From assembly GCF_040869045.1 (NCBI RefSeq), contig NC_090322.1, forward strand, positions 192,881,477-192,945,476: a DNA stretch of 64,000 nucleotides, written 5' to 3'. Numbering within the stretch: the stretch's first letter is position 1; every line of letters starts with the position of its first letter. Shown here in pieces: positions 1-10,266 of the stretch. The translations under genes were made by a program, and so were the position numbers. Origin of the DNA: Eurosta solidaginis (taxonomy: Eukaryota > Arthropoda > Insecta > Diptera > Tephritidae). A model generated the notes under the pieces. The model did not search any database. It had not been told where the DNA came from and worked only from the letters and a program-made list of their open reading frames with translations.

Positions 1-470
1 TTTGCAGGCTGGTGAGATTGCTCTTACTTAGAGCTTCCCACCAGACTATGGAACCATAGGTAAGCACCGGGCGCACCGCCGCCTCGTACATCCAAAGTAC
101 CATGCTTGGCTTGAGTCCCCATTTCTTACCAAACATTGATTTGCAGGCATAGAAGGCGATGCAGGCCGTCCGTACCCGCTCTTCGATGCATACTTTCCAA
201 TTCAACTGGCAGTCAATTTTTAGTCCCAGATACTTGGTACTCGTTGACAGGGTTAATTGCTGGCCGTTTAGGAATGGTAGTCTGAAGGCAGGTGGCTTGT
301 ACTTCCTCGTGAAGAGAAGCAGGTCCGTCTTGTCGGGATTTAACCTAAGGTCACATCCCTGTGCCCACCTGCTGAGTTTAGCCAAGGCCCTTTCCATGAT
401 TTCGCTCATTACGGAGGGGAAAGGACCAGAAACCAAGATCGCCACGTCGTCGGCATACGCCCCGATCGTT
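1..470 (-). pseudogene. LINE reverse transcriptase fragment (palm/thumb part)
   Basis: Reading the minus strand from 470 to the window edge gives an uninterrupted reverse transcriptase segment. It begins at the catalytic YADD box (AYADDVAILVSG, about 465-430) and runs on through a KTDLLLFTRK stretch, a YLGLKID stretch and a VRPVLTYGSIVWW stretch. These are the order and spacing expected after motif C of a non-LTR retrotransposon polymerase. The part N-terminal of YADD is missing: the frame is lost at about 470, where unrelated repeat begins. The far end runs off the window. It is a copy fragment of a mobile element and not a host gene. The clade is not certain; jockey/R1-like or LOA-like are possible. 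Confidence 0.85.
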
Positions 471-479
471 TATTAGCTA

Positions 480-1130
480 TGTTTATTAGCTACTTAATTT
501 GCACAGCTGAAAATCGTGGTGAAATTCGCATACGCCTGAAAGTCTAAAAGATTCGTGGTGAAAGTCGCGTATACCTAAAGGTATGCAAGGACGTGCATTG
601 AGTTGGGCCTTCAACGAGGTGGAATTCTACAACGCCTGCAACACTCAGGGGGCTAGCCATGACGGTATGGCCTAATCTTCTAAATAGTTCGACTTGTGCG
701 TTACGTAGCTCAAATTTTTTGATCAAACATTGCACTGTCACCGAGTTTTAAACTATATTTCAGGTTACAAGTCTCTAGATATCCAGGAAGTTAGTAAAAA
801 CCGATTGCAAGATTTCCAATTTAAAACTAGTTTTCTCAATAGCTCGATCCATACGCCACCTAGCGAAATTTTTTTGATAAAATATTGCATTGTCACCGGG
901 TTCTGACTTACGGCCCAATTTTCATGTCTCTAGCTCATCGGGAAGTTACTCGAAAATCGATTGCAAGATTCCCCTCGTTTTTTCAAGTATTTGTAGTTAT
1001 CTCAATTAGCACGCCACCTAGCGGAATTTTGTTTTCTGTATATTGTGTTGTCTCCAAGCCTCGAACTGTGCGCCAAGTTTCAAGTCTCTAGGGCACCGGT
1101 AAGTTGGTTAAAAATGGATTGAAAGAGTAT
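480..1130. repeat. Diverged dispersed repeat with GCCACCTAGCGG motif
   Basis: There is no convincing reading frame here. The stretch contains two or three diverged units of about 140-160 bp. They carry GCCACCTAGCG (about 855 and 1012) and a block meaning roughly 'caagtctctag-gggaagtta-gattgcaagatt' (about 765-815, 925-970, 1078-1110). The same motifs appear in the 27.8-29.4 kb foldback, there as repeated GCCGCTAGGTGGC units, so the two are probably one family. I saw no clear termini. Confidence 0.5.
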
Positions 1131-1633
1131 TCCTGCCAAGATCCAAGGGCTTTTGATTTCGCCCTGCAGAACTTTTCCATTTTCTTCTACTTAATATGGT
1201 AGGTGTCACACCCATTTTACAAAGTTTTTTTTAAGTTATATTTTGCGTCAATAAACCAATCCAATTACCATGTTTCATCCCTTTTTTCATATTTGGTATA
1301 GAATTATGGCATTTATTTCATTTTTCGAAATTTTCGATATCGAAAAAGTGGCCGTGTTCATAGTCGAATTTCGCTCATTTTAAATAGCGATCTGAGATGA
1401 GTGCCCAAGAACCTACGTACCAAATTTCATCAAGATACCTCAAAATTTACTCAAGTTATCGTGTTTACGGACAGACGGACGGACATGGCTAAATGCATTT
1501 CTTTTTTCGCCCAGATCATCTTGATATATAGAACACTATATGTATCTCGATTAGTTTATGCCGTTACGGATTACCGTTATGCGAACAAAATTAATATACT
1601 CTGTGAGCTCTGCTCAGCTGAGTACAAAAATTA
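1131..1633 (+). repeat. Family A dispersed repeat, 3'-part fragment
   Basis: This is a truncated copy of the commonest repeat in the window (family A). Shared landmarks in order are 'ccaagggcttttgatttcgccctgcagaac', a block ending in TCGATATCGAAAA, a short ACGG-type run before ACATGGCT (1473-1490), and the terminal ACTCTGTGAGCTCTGCTCAG-type end at about 1600-1630. It lacks the left end and the tandem array seen in the long copies at 19.8 and 59.4 kb. Nothing coding is visible. Confidence 0.75.
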
Positions 1634-1639
1634 TAAAAG

Positions 1640-2082
1640 TTGAAATTGCACCACAAACTGACCTGTACGTTTTTTGTTGGGGGAGTAAATAGCAAAAAAG
1701 CAATAGAAAAAAGCAACACTTAAAAAATCAAAAAGTTTAAAAAAATAATTACAAAAATTGGTCAATTTTTTTTCCGTCCTTATTTAGGTCACTCCTTTTG
1801 CACGGGTGATGTACACTTAAATGACAATATATTCACCAATTTTGGTGGATTTCGGTGATATCAGGTTTTTCGAGTGAAAAATCTTGTTTACTCGTACCAG
1901 GAAATGAATAGTAGGCCCCAACCGATAACAGAAAAGCTCTTAGCTCAAAAAATAAAGATTTTATCAACCTAAAATTAAACTCTTTTATTGCTTGTTTTTT
2001 CTTTGAAATGCCAACCTAGTCCAATTTGGATTGAATAAAAGTACTGAAGTTATTCAAAATATTTCCGGATGGTGGCCCAGGA
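1640..2082. other. AT-rich intergenic stretch, nothing recognised
   Basis: This interval is AT-rich, with A/T homopolymer runs near 1685-1770. There is no open frame of note, no terminal repeats and no RNA-gene signature. Confidence 0.5.
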
Positions 2083-4200
2083 TGTTGTTGTTGTTGTTGT
2101 TGTAGCAGTGCTTCGCCCCATAGATTTTGTATGTCGGGGTTGATTCTGGATAGGTAAGAGTTTAACCTGTTACAGTATCTAGATCGAAGTTGGGCTAGAG
2201 AGCGCGTTTCCCTAGGGAGTTTGCGTTCCTCTTATGCAAGTTTAGGGTATTGTTCTTTGAATACTGGATTCACCGGGCAATTCCGGACATAGAGGTCCGA
2301 CGCCTGTTTATGGAGTTTACCAAGGACCTGTTTATGTTTTTTGGATTCATACCGCTGTGTTCTCAGGTGCCGTATTTCCTCATAGTGCTTACGGAGGTGA
2401 CTTCTTAAGCCCCTTGGCTTAGAAACTGTTTTGTTAGCATTTCATTTCTTTCCCTTATTGGGAGTATTCTCGCCTTATTATGTAGATGGTGTTCTGGGGA
2501 CATAAGGAGACAACCCATGGCGGTTCTGTACACAGTATTTCGGCAGGCCTGTAGCTTCTTCCAGTGGGTAATCTTTATACATCGGGGACGCGTAGCATGC
2601 AATCGGCTGGCCAATTGCTTTGTAAGTGGTAATGAGCATTTGTTTATCTTTTCCCCAAGTACTGCCAGCAAGAGATTTGAGGATTTTATTACGGCTCTGG
2701 ATTTTCGGTACAATTGCGGCTGCATGCTCACCAAAATGTATATCCTGATTGAACGTCACACCCAAGATTTTGGGGTGTAAGACAGTCGGTAGTGTAGTGC
2801 CATTGACGTGGACGTTCAAAATGGTCGACATTTGGGACGTCCATGTTGTAAATAAGGTTGCTGATTATTTAGTCGGTGATAATGTCAGGTTTCGCGTGGT
2901 GAAGAAACTGGAGAGATCAGGGATGTAGCCGTTTATTTTGTTACAAAGCTCATCGATCTGTGGGCCTGGGCCTATTGCCATTATTGTGCAGTCGTCGGCG
3001 AAGGAAACGATAGTAACTCCTTCTGGTGGGGAAGGTAGCTTTGATATGCAGAAGTTAAACAAAAGTGGGGATAGGACTCCCCCTATGGCATCCCTTGTTT
3101 AACTCTCCTTGGTTTAGATGTTTCGTTTCTAAATTGCACCGATACCTGCCGTCCACCCAGATAATTTGCCGTCCACCTTTTAAGACTTAGGGGAAGGGTA
3201 GACCTTTCCAGGTCTTGCGGTAACGTGCCATGTTTGACCGTGTTAAAAGCTTTTGATAGGTCTAGCGCAACAAGTACTGTTCTATGGTGGGGGGTTTTGA
3301 TTTAAACCGCAATTTATCTGGGAGTAATGGCATTTAGCGCGGTGGTAGTGCTGTAAAATTTTCTAAAGCCATGCTGATGGGAGGCTAGTGGCAAATTTGC
3401 CTTGAAATGTAGCAGTAAAATGGCTTCAAGCGTATTGGCTACTGGCGATAGGAGAGATATCGGGCGATATGACTATGATGTGGTTTCCCAGGCTATAGTA
3501 GCGGGACCACCTTGGCCATTTTTCATTTTTCGGGAATGACAAAGGTGGAAAGAGACAGGTTGAAGGCATGTGCTAAATATCTAAAACCCTCATTTCCTAT
3601 GCTTTTAAGCATCGGCATGGCTATGCCGTCAGGGCCACAGCTTTAGGGGGTTTAGCTTGACCGTTGGCCTCCTCAACCTCTTTGGCGGTGATGATAATTG
3701 TGAGCAGGTTTGCAGAGCAGATCTTGCTGTGCTTTAGTCTCTTGAATCGCAGCAATCCGGATGTTGTGCCGCTTCATGAAATCGACTATCTCCGTGATCT
3801 TACCAGTTAATCCGTTACAGTTTAACTGCAGAATTTTGAAGTGCAACGGGGGAGACGTCATCATAAGTGACGGGTGACTAACGCAATTGCTGTTGTTGCC
3901 CTGGGACTGGTCGTCCCTGGGTAAGCATTGGGGTGCCCGGTGTATTTGGGTTTGCGGCCTGGCAACACGGCGTAATGAAGCCCGTCGGGGGTTCCGTCGC
4001 GAAGACCAGACATCTAGGAAAGTGGCACCGACCGCGGCAGGAGCTGCATGGGCGGATGTCGCAAACATATATAGGCTCATACTACGGGACGCCCTTGGGC
4101 GTGAACAGCAGGGAGCCACAGAAGATTTATAGAAATTACGGGGACGTCTGGTTTTAGGATCTAGCCCTGAACAACCTGTCGATGCAACCATCCCTTGTAC
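2083..4200 (-). pseudogene. Decayed LINE with endonuclease N-terminus, reverse transcriptase and (CAA)n tail
   Basis: The minus strand carries a broken non-LTR retrotransposon. From 4191 an open frame of about 170 codons ends in the start of an apurinic-type endonuclease (LQLNCNGL...IAAIQETKAQ, about 3825-3725). After an apparent internal deletion, frameshifted reverse transcriptase follows: a DLSKAF box near 3240-3270, then the SFADDCTIMA active-site box near 3000, then the thumb and C-terminal part (ILGVTF, LKSLAGSTWGKD) to about 2405. Several frameshifts separate these pieces. The 3' end at 2083-2103 is a (GTT)n run on the plus strand, so the element's own tail is (CAA)n. It is a dead copy of a jockey/LOA-like element. 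Confidence 0.85.
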
Positions 4201-4214
4201 GAGTGGCCCAGGAT

Positions 4215-4664
4215 CTGAGCTGTTGTAAACTATATTATTATTTATGGCGCGATTTGTTTGAAATGGTTTATTTGAGCAGAAACTAAGATAGGAATTGGAA
4301 TTAGAGATAGAAACATAGAGAAGGGGGAGAAGAAGAGAAAAGGAGAGTGCGTGAGGGAGAAGAAAGAAAAAATATGTAGGAAATGGAGAGGGACAGTTTT
4401 TTTTTTGGAGAAGCTACAATATGACAAATGCCTCGTTTACTGGCATGGCGTATTGTAAGGAAGTATTGCCAATATGTTGGTTGCATTTTGCGTTTGCCAT
4501 CTCCTTTTGACAATCTCTACTCCAGTGAAATGAAAAAAATAAAAGCAACTGATGAAATGAGCCAACCATATAATTGAGCCATGGTTTACTGGTACTCTAC
4601 CACACGCCGCAGGGAGCAATATTTTGGGGCAGGAGAACGAGTCAATTATTTATCTATATCTTAT
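4215..4664. repeat. Polypurine-rich low-complexity stretch
   Basis: About 4295-4400 is strongly purine-biased on the plus strand (GA/AAG-rich), and on the minus strand it reads as CT-rich. The rest is AT-rich. Short frames here are products of base bias, and no gene was recognised. Confidence 0.5.
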
Positions 4665-4772
4665 ATATAAATAAAATAATTTAAAAAAAATTTAAGTTAA
4701 ACGGTTTTATTGAAAACAGTACTTACATAAATAGTAGTAATAAAAAAACTTAGAAAGTAATTAGGTATGTCC

Positions 4773-6016
4773 CAGGGGCGGATACAGGTCTCCAGATGAG
4801 GGGGGGCGATCATGGCCGAAAGCTCAAAATCCATTTTTGCCATGGAAGTCAGTAATATAAATTAATGATTAACTTCCGAACACCATTTTGACATAATTAC
4901 AAATAAAGGTATCGAATTTATCTTTAAGCACTCAAATTAGCTCAACTAATTGAAAGAATTCGAACAATAAACAATCAAGAAATGATTTTATACAGCTCAA
5001 AGGTAGAACCTAGTTCTTTCTGATAAGAGAGTTTCACTTGTGGCTTTAACTAAGTGGAGTTATTTTGAATCCATATCTATTGCAGCAATCAAAAAAGGAA
5101 AAAAAGAGATGAATAATTTGACTTCAGACCCCATTCTTGGAAACGAATGAACTTTTGTTTACAACGAATGAACTTTTGTTTACAATTGAATGAACAGACA
5201 GCTGATTTCGAGCCCCATTCCTGGAAACGAATTGAGAGAGAATAAAAGTTTCGTATCAGGTCATCAGTGGCTCTGATATTGCATAAATGAAACGACATAT
5301 TAGGTGTGTTCCGGAACTTTTATAAAAAAAATGAAGTTGGTTGGTGATATGAAGAATTTTTGTTTACAATTAAATGAACAGACAGCTGATTTCGAGCGCC
5401 ATTCCTGGAAACGAATTGAGAGAGAATACAAGTTTCGTATCAGGTCATCAGTGGCTCTGATATTGCATAAATGAAACGACATATTAGGTGTGTTCCGGAA
5501 CTTTTATAAAAAAAAATGAAGTTGGTTGGTGATAAGAAGAATTTTTGTTTACAATTGAATGAACAGATAGCTGATTTCGAGCCCCATTCCTGGAAACGAA
5601 TTGAGAGAGAATACAAGTTTCGTATCAGGTCATCAGTGGCTCTGATATTGCATAAATGAAACGACATATTAGGTGTGTTCCGGAACTTTTATAAAAAAAA
5701 ATGAAGTTGGTTGGTGATATGAAGAATTTTTTTATGTTTTGCAAGGTCATCATGTTTCAACTATTTTATTCACAAACCATGGCATATCTGCGGCAATAAG
5801 CGGAAAAAGCAAAACTCACTTATTTATTATTTACCTTTTTTCGCTAGACGAGCAGACAAAAGAAGATAAGAAATATTTCATTCAATCTCAATTTTACGGA
5901 AATCTAAAAAATGCATTTCAATTTCTGGCAAATTAAGCACGCCCAATATTTATTCAGGTAGGTCTGGAGGGGCGATCGCCCCATCGCCCCCCCCCCCCCC
6001 CCTGTATCCGCCATTG
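4773..6016. mobile_element. Non-autonomous hAT-like element with 8-bp target duplication
   Basis: The termini are CAGGGGCGGATACAGG (from 4773) and CCTGTATCCGCCATTG (ending 6016), imperfect inverted repeats of about 16 bp. They are flanked by an exact 8-bp duplication, GTATGTCC, at 4765-4772 and 6017-6024. CA-G termini with an 8-bp duplication are standard for the hAT superfamily. The 1.24-kb interior has no transposase; it contains a 184-bp tandem repeat. A 16-base C run lies just inside the right end (5987-6002). Confidence 0.85.
5115..5735. repeat. Tandem repeat, ~184-bp unit, about 3 copies
   Basis: The block starting CATCAGTGGCTCTGATATTG recurs at about 5262, 5446 and 5631, a period of 184-185 bp. 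Each unit contains a sequence on the minus strand that is open for about 60-75 codons, so similar short peptides appear three times. Divergence includes in-frame differences and there is no conserved domain. I read this as internal satellite of the hAT-like element. Confidence 0.85.
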
Positions 6017-6267
6017 GTATGTCCTAGGTACTAGCCATCACACTCCTCATAAATCTAGGGCGTTGATCAGACAATTAAATAAAAGCGTTGGGCGCTTCAA
6101 ATTTCTATTGATAGTGATAAGTAAGACCAACTGAACCTTAATCAGGTCATGCTCCGCCTCATATTTTTAGAAATTCCACATGCCCAACGTTTTTATTTAA
6201 TTGTCAAGTTAAGGTAAATAAAACCGTTTAAAATGAATGCGATTGAAGAATGAGCAATAATAATAAG

Positions 6268-7949
6268 AACAAGTAAAGGTGTCTAAGTTCGGGTGTAACC
6301 GAACATTATATACTCAGCGTGAGCTTCAATTGTACATTTCATTTCAGATAAATTACTTTTCTAATTAACGCGTTTAAAAAAAATTTTTCCCCATTTCCTC
6401 TTACAATATCAATAACAAGACGAACAAAATACCTGATTCCCTATCTGCGCTTCGAGGGCGATCTTAAGGCCACAATAGAGGTGGACGGTTGGCGCAAGGG
6501 TGCTCAAATGGCGGACAAGGCGATACATGTGTACACAGATGGTTCCAAAGCATTGGAAGGAGTAGGGTCTGCCGTATACTGTGCTGATCCGGAAATAAAC
6601 AGATCCTACAGGCTAACGGATTACTGTAGCGTTTTCCAAGGGGAAATGGTAGCCGTAACCAAAGAAGTAGAAACCCTGGAAGAAAATAGCCCAAGCTGCA
6701 ATCGTGTCAACTTTTATATTGACAGTCAAGCAGCAATTAGGGCACAGCATCTAACTGCGTGTTAGAGTGTAAGCAGTCTCTGGAGAGAATCGGGACAGGG
6801 AGAAGCATACATCTATATTGGGTCCCAGGGCATATGGGAATAGATGGGAATGAAAAAGCGGATGAATTAGCTAAAAAGGGCGCATCCCTTGAAGCTTGCT
6901 CCGTAGACGTCCCAATTAGACTGGCGAAATTAAGCGAAGGCGAGAGGTGCACATGATCGACCAAGCAGGAAAGGCGTGGGTTCAAGCGCGGGGCTGTAAA
7001 GTGTGGAAGCTTATGTGCAGGTCTTACAACCTTAGATTAACAAAGTTGCTTCTATCATTAAAAAGAGAGGACTGTAGACTCTTGACGGGTATTCTAACTG
7101 GGCACTGCCTTCTGGCGTCACATGCCTTTAAATTAGGCTTGGTCAGTGATAGCAGATGTAGGAAGTGCGGGCTGGAGGAGGAAACAATCGAGCACGTTCT
7201 GTGCTCTTGCCCTGCGCTTGACAGGCTAAGACTCCACCTATTAGGAGTGATACAGCTGTCAGATCTAGAAGCAGCAAATGGCTTAAATCCTAGGAAGCTT
7301 CTAGTATTTGCCAAGAGGACGGAGTTATTTTATAACATAGGTCCTGGTTTTTAATAGGGTTTTTCAGCTTGGTCGTTAAAACAAATTTCAGGTAACACTA
7401 CGGACTCATTCAGTCTATGTGAGGTCCTCATGGAGCGGCCAGTTCGACCTAACCTAACCTACTCTTACAATAAAACTTAATAAGTGAAATATCATTGATT
7501 CAAAACTATTTTTTGCTAAGTTTTAGCTTATTATTCTAGTCTACGACCCTTTTAAACTTGTTTTATATCTAAGTTGCCGTGGTCTTTAACCGATCCCGTT
7601 CATTTTCACTAGAAATATTTTCTGATACAAGGAAAATTTGTATACACTATTTCATTACGATCCTTTATTTTTTCTTCGAGTTATGGCTCCCAAAACATAG
7701 AAAATTGCTTAGTCATAAAAGGGGCGGTGCCATGCCCATTTTCAAAAATTTTAGTATTTTCCAATTTAATGTTATAAATCAACTTAGAAAGTAAAATTCT
7801 ATTATTACAAAGCTTTTTTTCGCTAAAATATATCTTATTATTTTCGTCTACGACCCTTTTAAAAATTTTTTATATAAAAGTGGACGTGGTCTTTAACCGA
7901 TCTCGTCCATGTTAATATACTCTGTGTGCAAAGCACTCTGAGTATAAAA
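6268..7949 (+). repeat. Family A dispersed repeat, short copy, host of a LINE insertion
   Basis: The left end AACAAGTAAAGG...AAGTTCGGGTGTAACCGAAC begins at 6268. The right end is the ACTCTGTGTGCAAAGCACTCTGAGTATA block ending near 7949. The copy is interrupted by the LINE at 6409-7461. Internal GGGGCGGTGCCATGCCC (about 7721) and repeated 'gtggtctttaaccgat' blocks (7580, 7890) are diverged family A landmarks. It has no tandem array. Confidence 0.7.
6409..7461 (+). pseudogene. 5'-truncated LINE fragment: RNase H and zinc-binding C-terminus
   Basis: The fragment is flanked by an 11-bp target duplication, CTCTTACAATA (6398-6408 and 7462-7472). The plus strand encodes the C-terminal part of a LINE polyprotein. 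It has an RNase H domain with VYTDGSK (about 6530), the second acidic site FQGEMVAV (about 6637), YIDSQAAIRA (about 6715) and WVPGHMGIDGNEKAD (6820-6870). A C-terminal CRKCG...IEHVLCSCP zinc-binding motif follows (7158-7215). Frameshifts near 6760 and 6945 break the frame. The 3' end is CCTAACCTAACCTA rather than poly(A). A second copy of the same family is at 30419-30961. Confidence 0.92.
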
Positions 7950-8660
7950 TTGGAAGATAAAATAGAGGAGAGATAATGATGAAGGGAAACGATACTAAAT
8001 TTTTAGATGTATTAAAACTAAATTTCGAACAGAAAAAAGTCTGCCGGGTGCGTAAGGTTTTATGTAGATCATTTTATTTTATTTTGTTTTATTTTTAATA
8101 AAATCAAGTAAAATAACACAAAATAAAATAATATAAAATGAAATAGTTAAGTAAAAAAAATAAAAAAAAAAATACTCACCAAAAATATTCATAACTGCAA
8201 CTTGAATAATCTCTATTTGTTTTGCACTGTTCTTCCAAACAAACATCTATATTTACACTCTTGGCGATCTTTTATTATATTTCTATTTTTTCTATTTATA
8301 TATTTTATTTTATCTTGTTAATTTTATTTTATTATTATTTGATTTCGTTTAATTTGCTTGAATAATCTATTTGGCTTTAGCAATGAAAATTACAATTTGC
8401 TTATATGTATGTATATGCTGATTCTCCCGCTATTCTTCAAAACCACAACTATGTTTGTCCTCTTCGTGAGCATTTACTCTACTTTGATTTTTTAGTTAAA
8501 AGGTGGCTTGCTACCATATGTTTGCGAGAACAAGTGAGAGTACTAAGTTTGTTTACATGAGGCCTGCTAGTTTTCTCAACACAGCAAAGCAAAGCATACT
8601 TATGTAGCGTCCGTAGTGTGTTCGTCAATAGCGGTGATGAATAAATATGCAACTTCTTGC
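7950..8660. other. AT-rich stretch with TAAAA-type low complexity
   Basis: About 8070-8190 and 8270-8350 are TTTTATTT/AAATAAAA low-complexity sequence. The short frames at 8479-8679 have no recognisable domain. A string resembling a Helitron 3' end (GTCTGCCGGGTGCG near 8039) is too decayed to call. Confidence 0.45.
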
Positions 8661-8667
8661 ACGCAAA

Positions 8668-8742
8668 AATGGCGGACATTTACACCGATGGCTCCAATTT
8701 AGTGGAAGGAGTAGGGTCCGCGGTAAAACGTGTTGATCCGAA
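8668..8742 (+). pseudogene. Short RNase H relic of the same LINE family
   Basis: In frame, 8668-8742 reads MADIYTDGSNLVEGVGSAV followed by KRVDPKIN. It aligns codon for codon with the start of the RNase H domain at about 6510-6600 (MADKAIHVYTDGSKALEGVG...ADPEIN), including the catalytic DGS. Homology stops abruptly on both sides, so this is an ancient 75-bp remnant. Confidence 0.75.
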
Positions 8743-8761
8743 AATAAACTTTACATACACT

Positions 8762-8890
8762 TCAAGTGTATTTTTGCCATGAAAAACTTTTCGGCGAATA
8801 TTCATCTGCCTTGCAGATGTAGTTCAGATTAGGCGCAAACATGTAGGAAAAATTAAGAAGTAGCGCATCGCAAATGCTATTCTGCACGAA
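8762..8890 (+). repeat. SINE-like relic, middle part
   Basis: The block TTCAAGTGTATTTTTGCCAT...CATCTGCCTTGCAGATG...AAACATGTAGG...GCATCGCAAAT resembles the body of the SINE-like repeat at 17930-18215 (GAGTGTGTTTCTGTCAAGAA...CACCTGCATTGCAG...GGAGCACACCGC). The tRNA-like head is absent here. Placing it in this repeat family relies on my memory of a tephritid SINE, so confidence is moderate. Confidence 0.5.
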
Positions 8891-9103
8891 AATTAACTTG
8901 CGCATTTATTACTGTTAATTCTTTTGACGTAATCCGATCTCCGTCGTCTTCTTATTTTTCCTTCTCATCTTCCCATTCCTCATCATACTAAACATCTTCT
9001 CAATCTTTCTTTCCCTCTTCTGTTCATAGACATATTGAACGTTGAATTTCGATATACATAGTTTGAGTTTACTTTTCCACATTGTAATATGTATGTATGT
9101 ATA

Positions 9104-10266
9104 TCTAATATATAAAATTCTTCTGTCACGGTTTTAGAGGCTGAACTCTTCCGAAACGGCTGAACCGATTCTCATTAAATTTTGTGAGCATATTAGGGAG
9201 GTCTGAGAATCGGCCAACGTCTACCTTTTTTTCGCTACGTTCCTAGGGTCTTGAGATCAAAACGTGGACCCGGGTACCCCTAGAATGTGTTTATACAATA
9301 TGGATATCAAATGAAAGCTGTTGATGAGTGCTATAGTACAGGATAATTTTCATACCCCTGGTTGAGCAGGGGCTTGAGATATACGCCAAAACGTGGACCC
9401 GGATACCCCTAGAATGTGTTTATACAATATGTATGTCAAATGAAAGCTGTTGATGAGTGCTATAGTACAGGATAATTTTCATACAACTGGGATGCTAAGG
9501 TCTCAAGATATAGCCCAAAACGTGGACCCGGATACCCCTAGAATGTGTTTATACAAAATGGATATCAAATGAAAGCTGTTGATGAGTTCTATAGTACAAT
9601 ATAATTTTCATTCAACTGGGAGGCTAGGGTCTCGAGATATAGCCCAAAACGTGGACCCGGATACACCTAGAATGTGTGTGTATTATGGATATCAAATGAA
9701 AGCTGTTACTAAGAGCTCTAAAGTTCATTGTGATATTCGATTTAGTCGCATCAACCTGCCAAAACTGATAAATATGCATCCGAAGCCGAAATAAAGACAA
9801 GAATTAATAATACCCACATACCTATTTACATACGTTCTATTCGATTTGCCTGAAATTTCATATATAAATTTGCCTATATTAGTATTTACGATGCTTTTTC
9901 CGGGAAGTATACCAGAGACGGACTGGGATTAGGACTAGAACTGGGACTGAGACTGAGACTCGGAGTGGGACTGGGTCTGAGACTCGGAATGGGACTGGAA
10001 CAAAATACATACCACCCTTTGGGACTGGCAATAAGAGATGAAGAAGAAGGAGAAAAACTTGAGAGAAGAGAAAAGAGAGAAGGAGACTGAGAAAGAGATA
10101 GAATGAGACGAAGATGGAGATGAAGCGAAAAAGACGGATGGAGGAGTGAATAAAAATATTAGGAAAAAGTGTAGAGGGGTAGGGTAGAGTTATACGGAAA
10201 AAGCTTATTAAAATGTATGCAGATAGGCAAAATTTAGGGCAGAACAACGTCTGCCGGGTCTGCTAG
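9104..10266 (+). mobile_element. Complete non-autonomous Helitron
   Basis: It starts with TC (9104-9105, preceded by A) and ends with CTAG (10263-10266, followed by T). Just before the end there is a perfect hairpin: GGCAGA (10238-10243), a 6-nt loop, and TCTGCC (10250-10255), 7 nt before CTAG. TC...hairpin...CTAG inserted between A and T is the defining layout of Helitrons. The 1163-bp body has no helicase. It has about 3.5 tandem ~115-bp units and a purine-rich stretch (10030-10150). A second copy of the same 3' end is at 54016-54204. Confidence 0.9.
9262..9715 (+). repeat. Tandem repeat inside the Helitron, ~115-bp unit
   Basis: Units begin near AAAACGTGGACCCGG (9257, 9390, 9518, 9645). 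Each contains CCCTAGAATGTGTTTATACA, ATGGATATCAAATGAAAGC and a CTTGAGATATA-type block. The core is recognisably the same sequence as the unit of the family A arrays at 21.1-23.1 kb and 59.5-61.8 kb. Confidence 0.85.

Larger units (their letters stand above)
4665..6236. mobile_element. Foldback element (family B), split by a hAT-like insertion
   Basis: The outer sequence (about 4665-4772 and 6017-6236) matches the foldback at 27775-29386. Shared blocks are AAACGGTTTTATTGAAAAC, the TAGGTACTAG...CATCACACTCCTCA block, and the TTAATTGTC/GACAATTAAATAAAAGCGTTG arms around 6065-6110 and 6185-6205. The right arm is shortened. The element is non-coding. Its sequence across the insertion site reads smoothly once 4773-6024 is removed, which confirms it was the older resident. 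Confidence 0.7.

Noticed and set aside
159..476. Plus-strand open frame of 105 codons
   Set aside because: It is the antisense of a recognisable reverse transcriptase on the minus strand.
8039..8055. Possible third Helitron 3' end (GTCTGCCGGGTGCG)
   Set aside because: The left stem GGCAGA and the terminal CTAG are not present.
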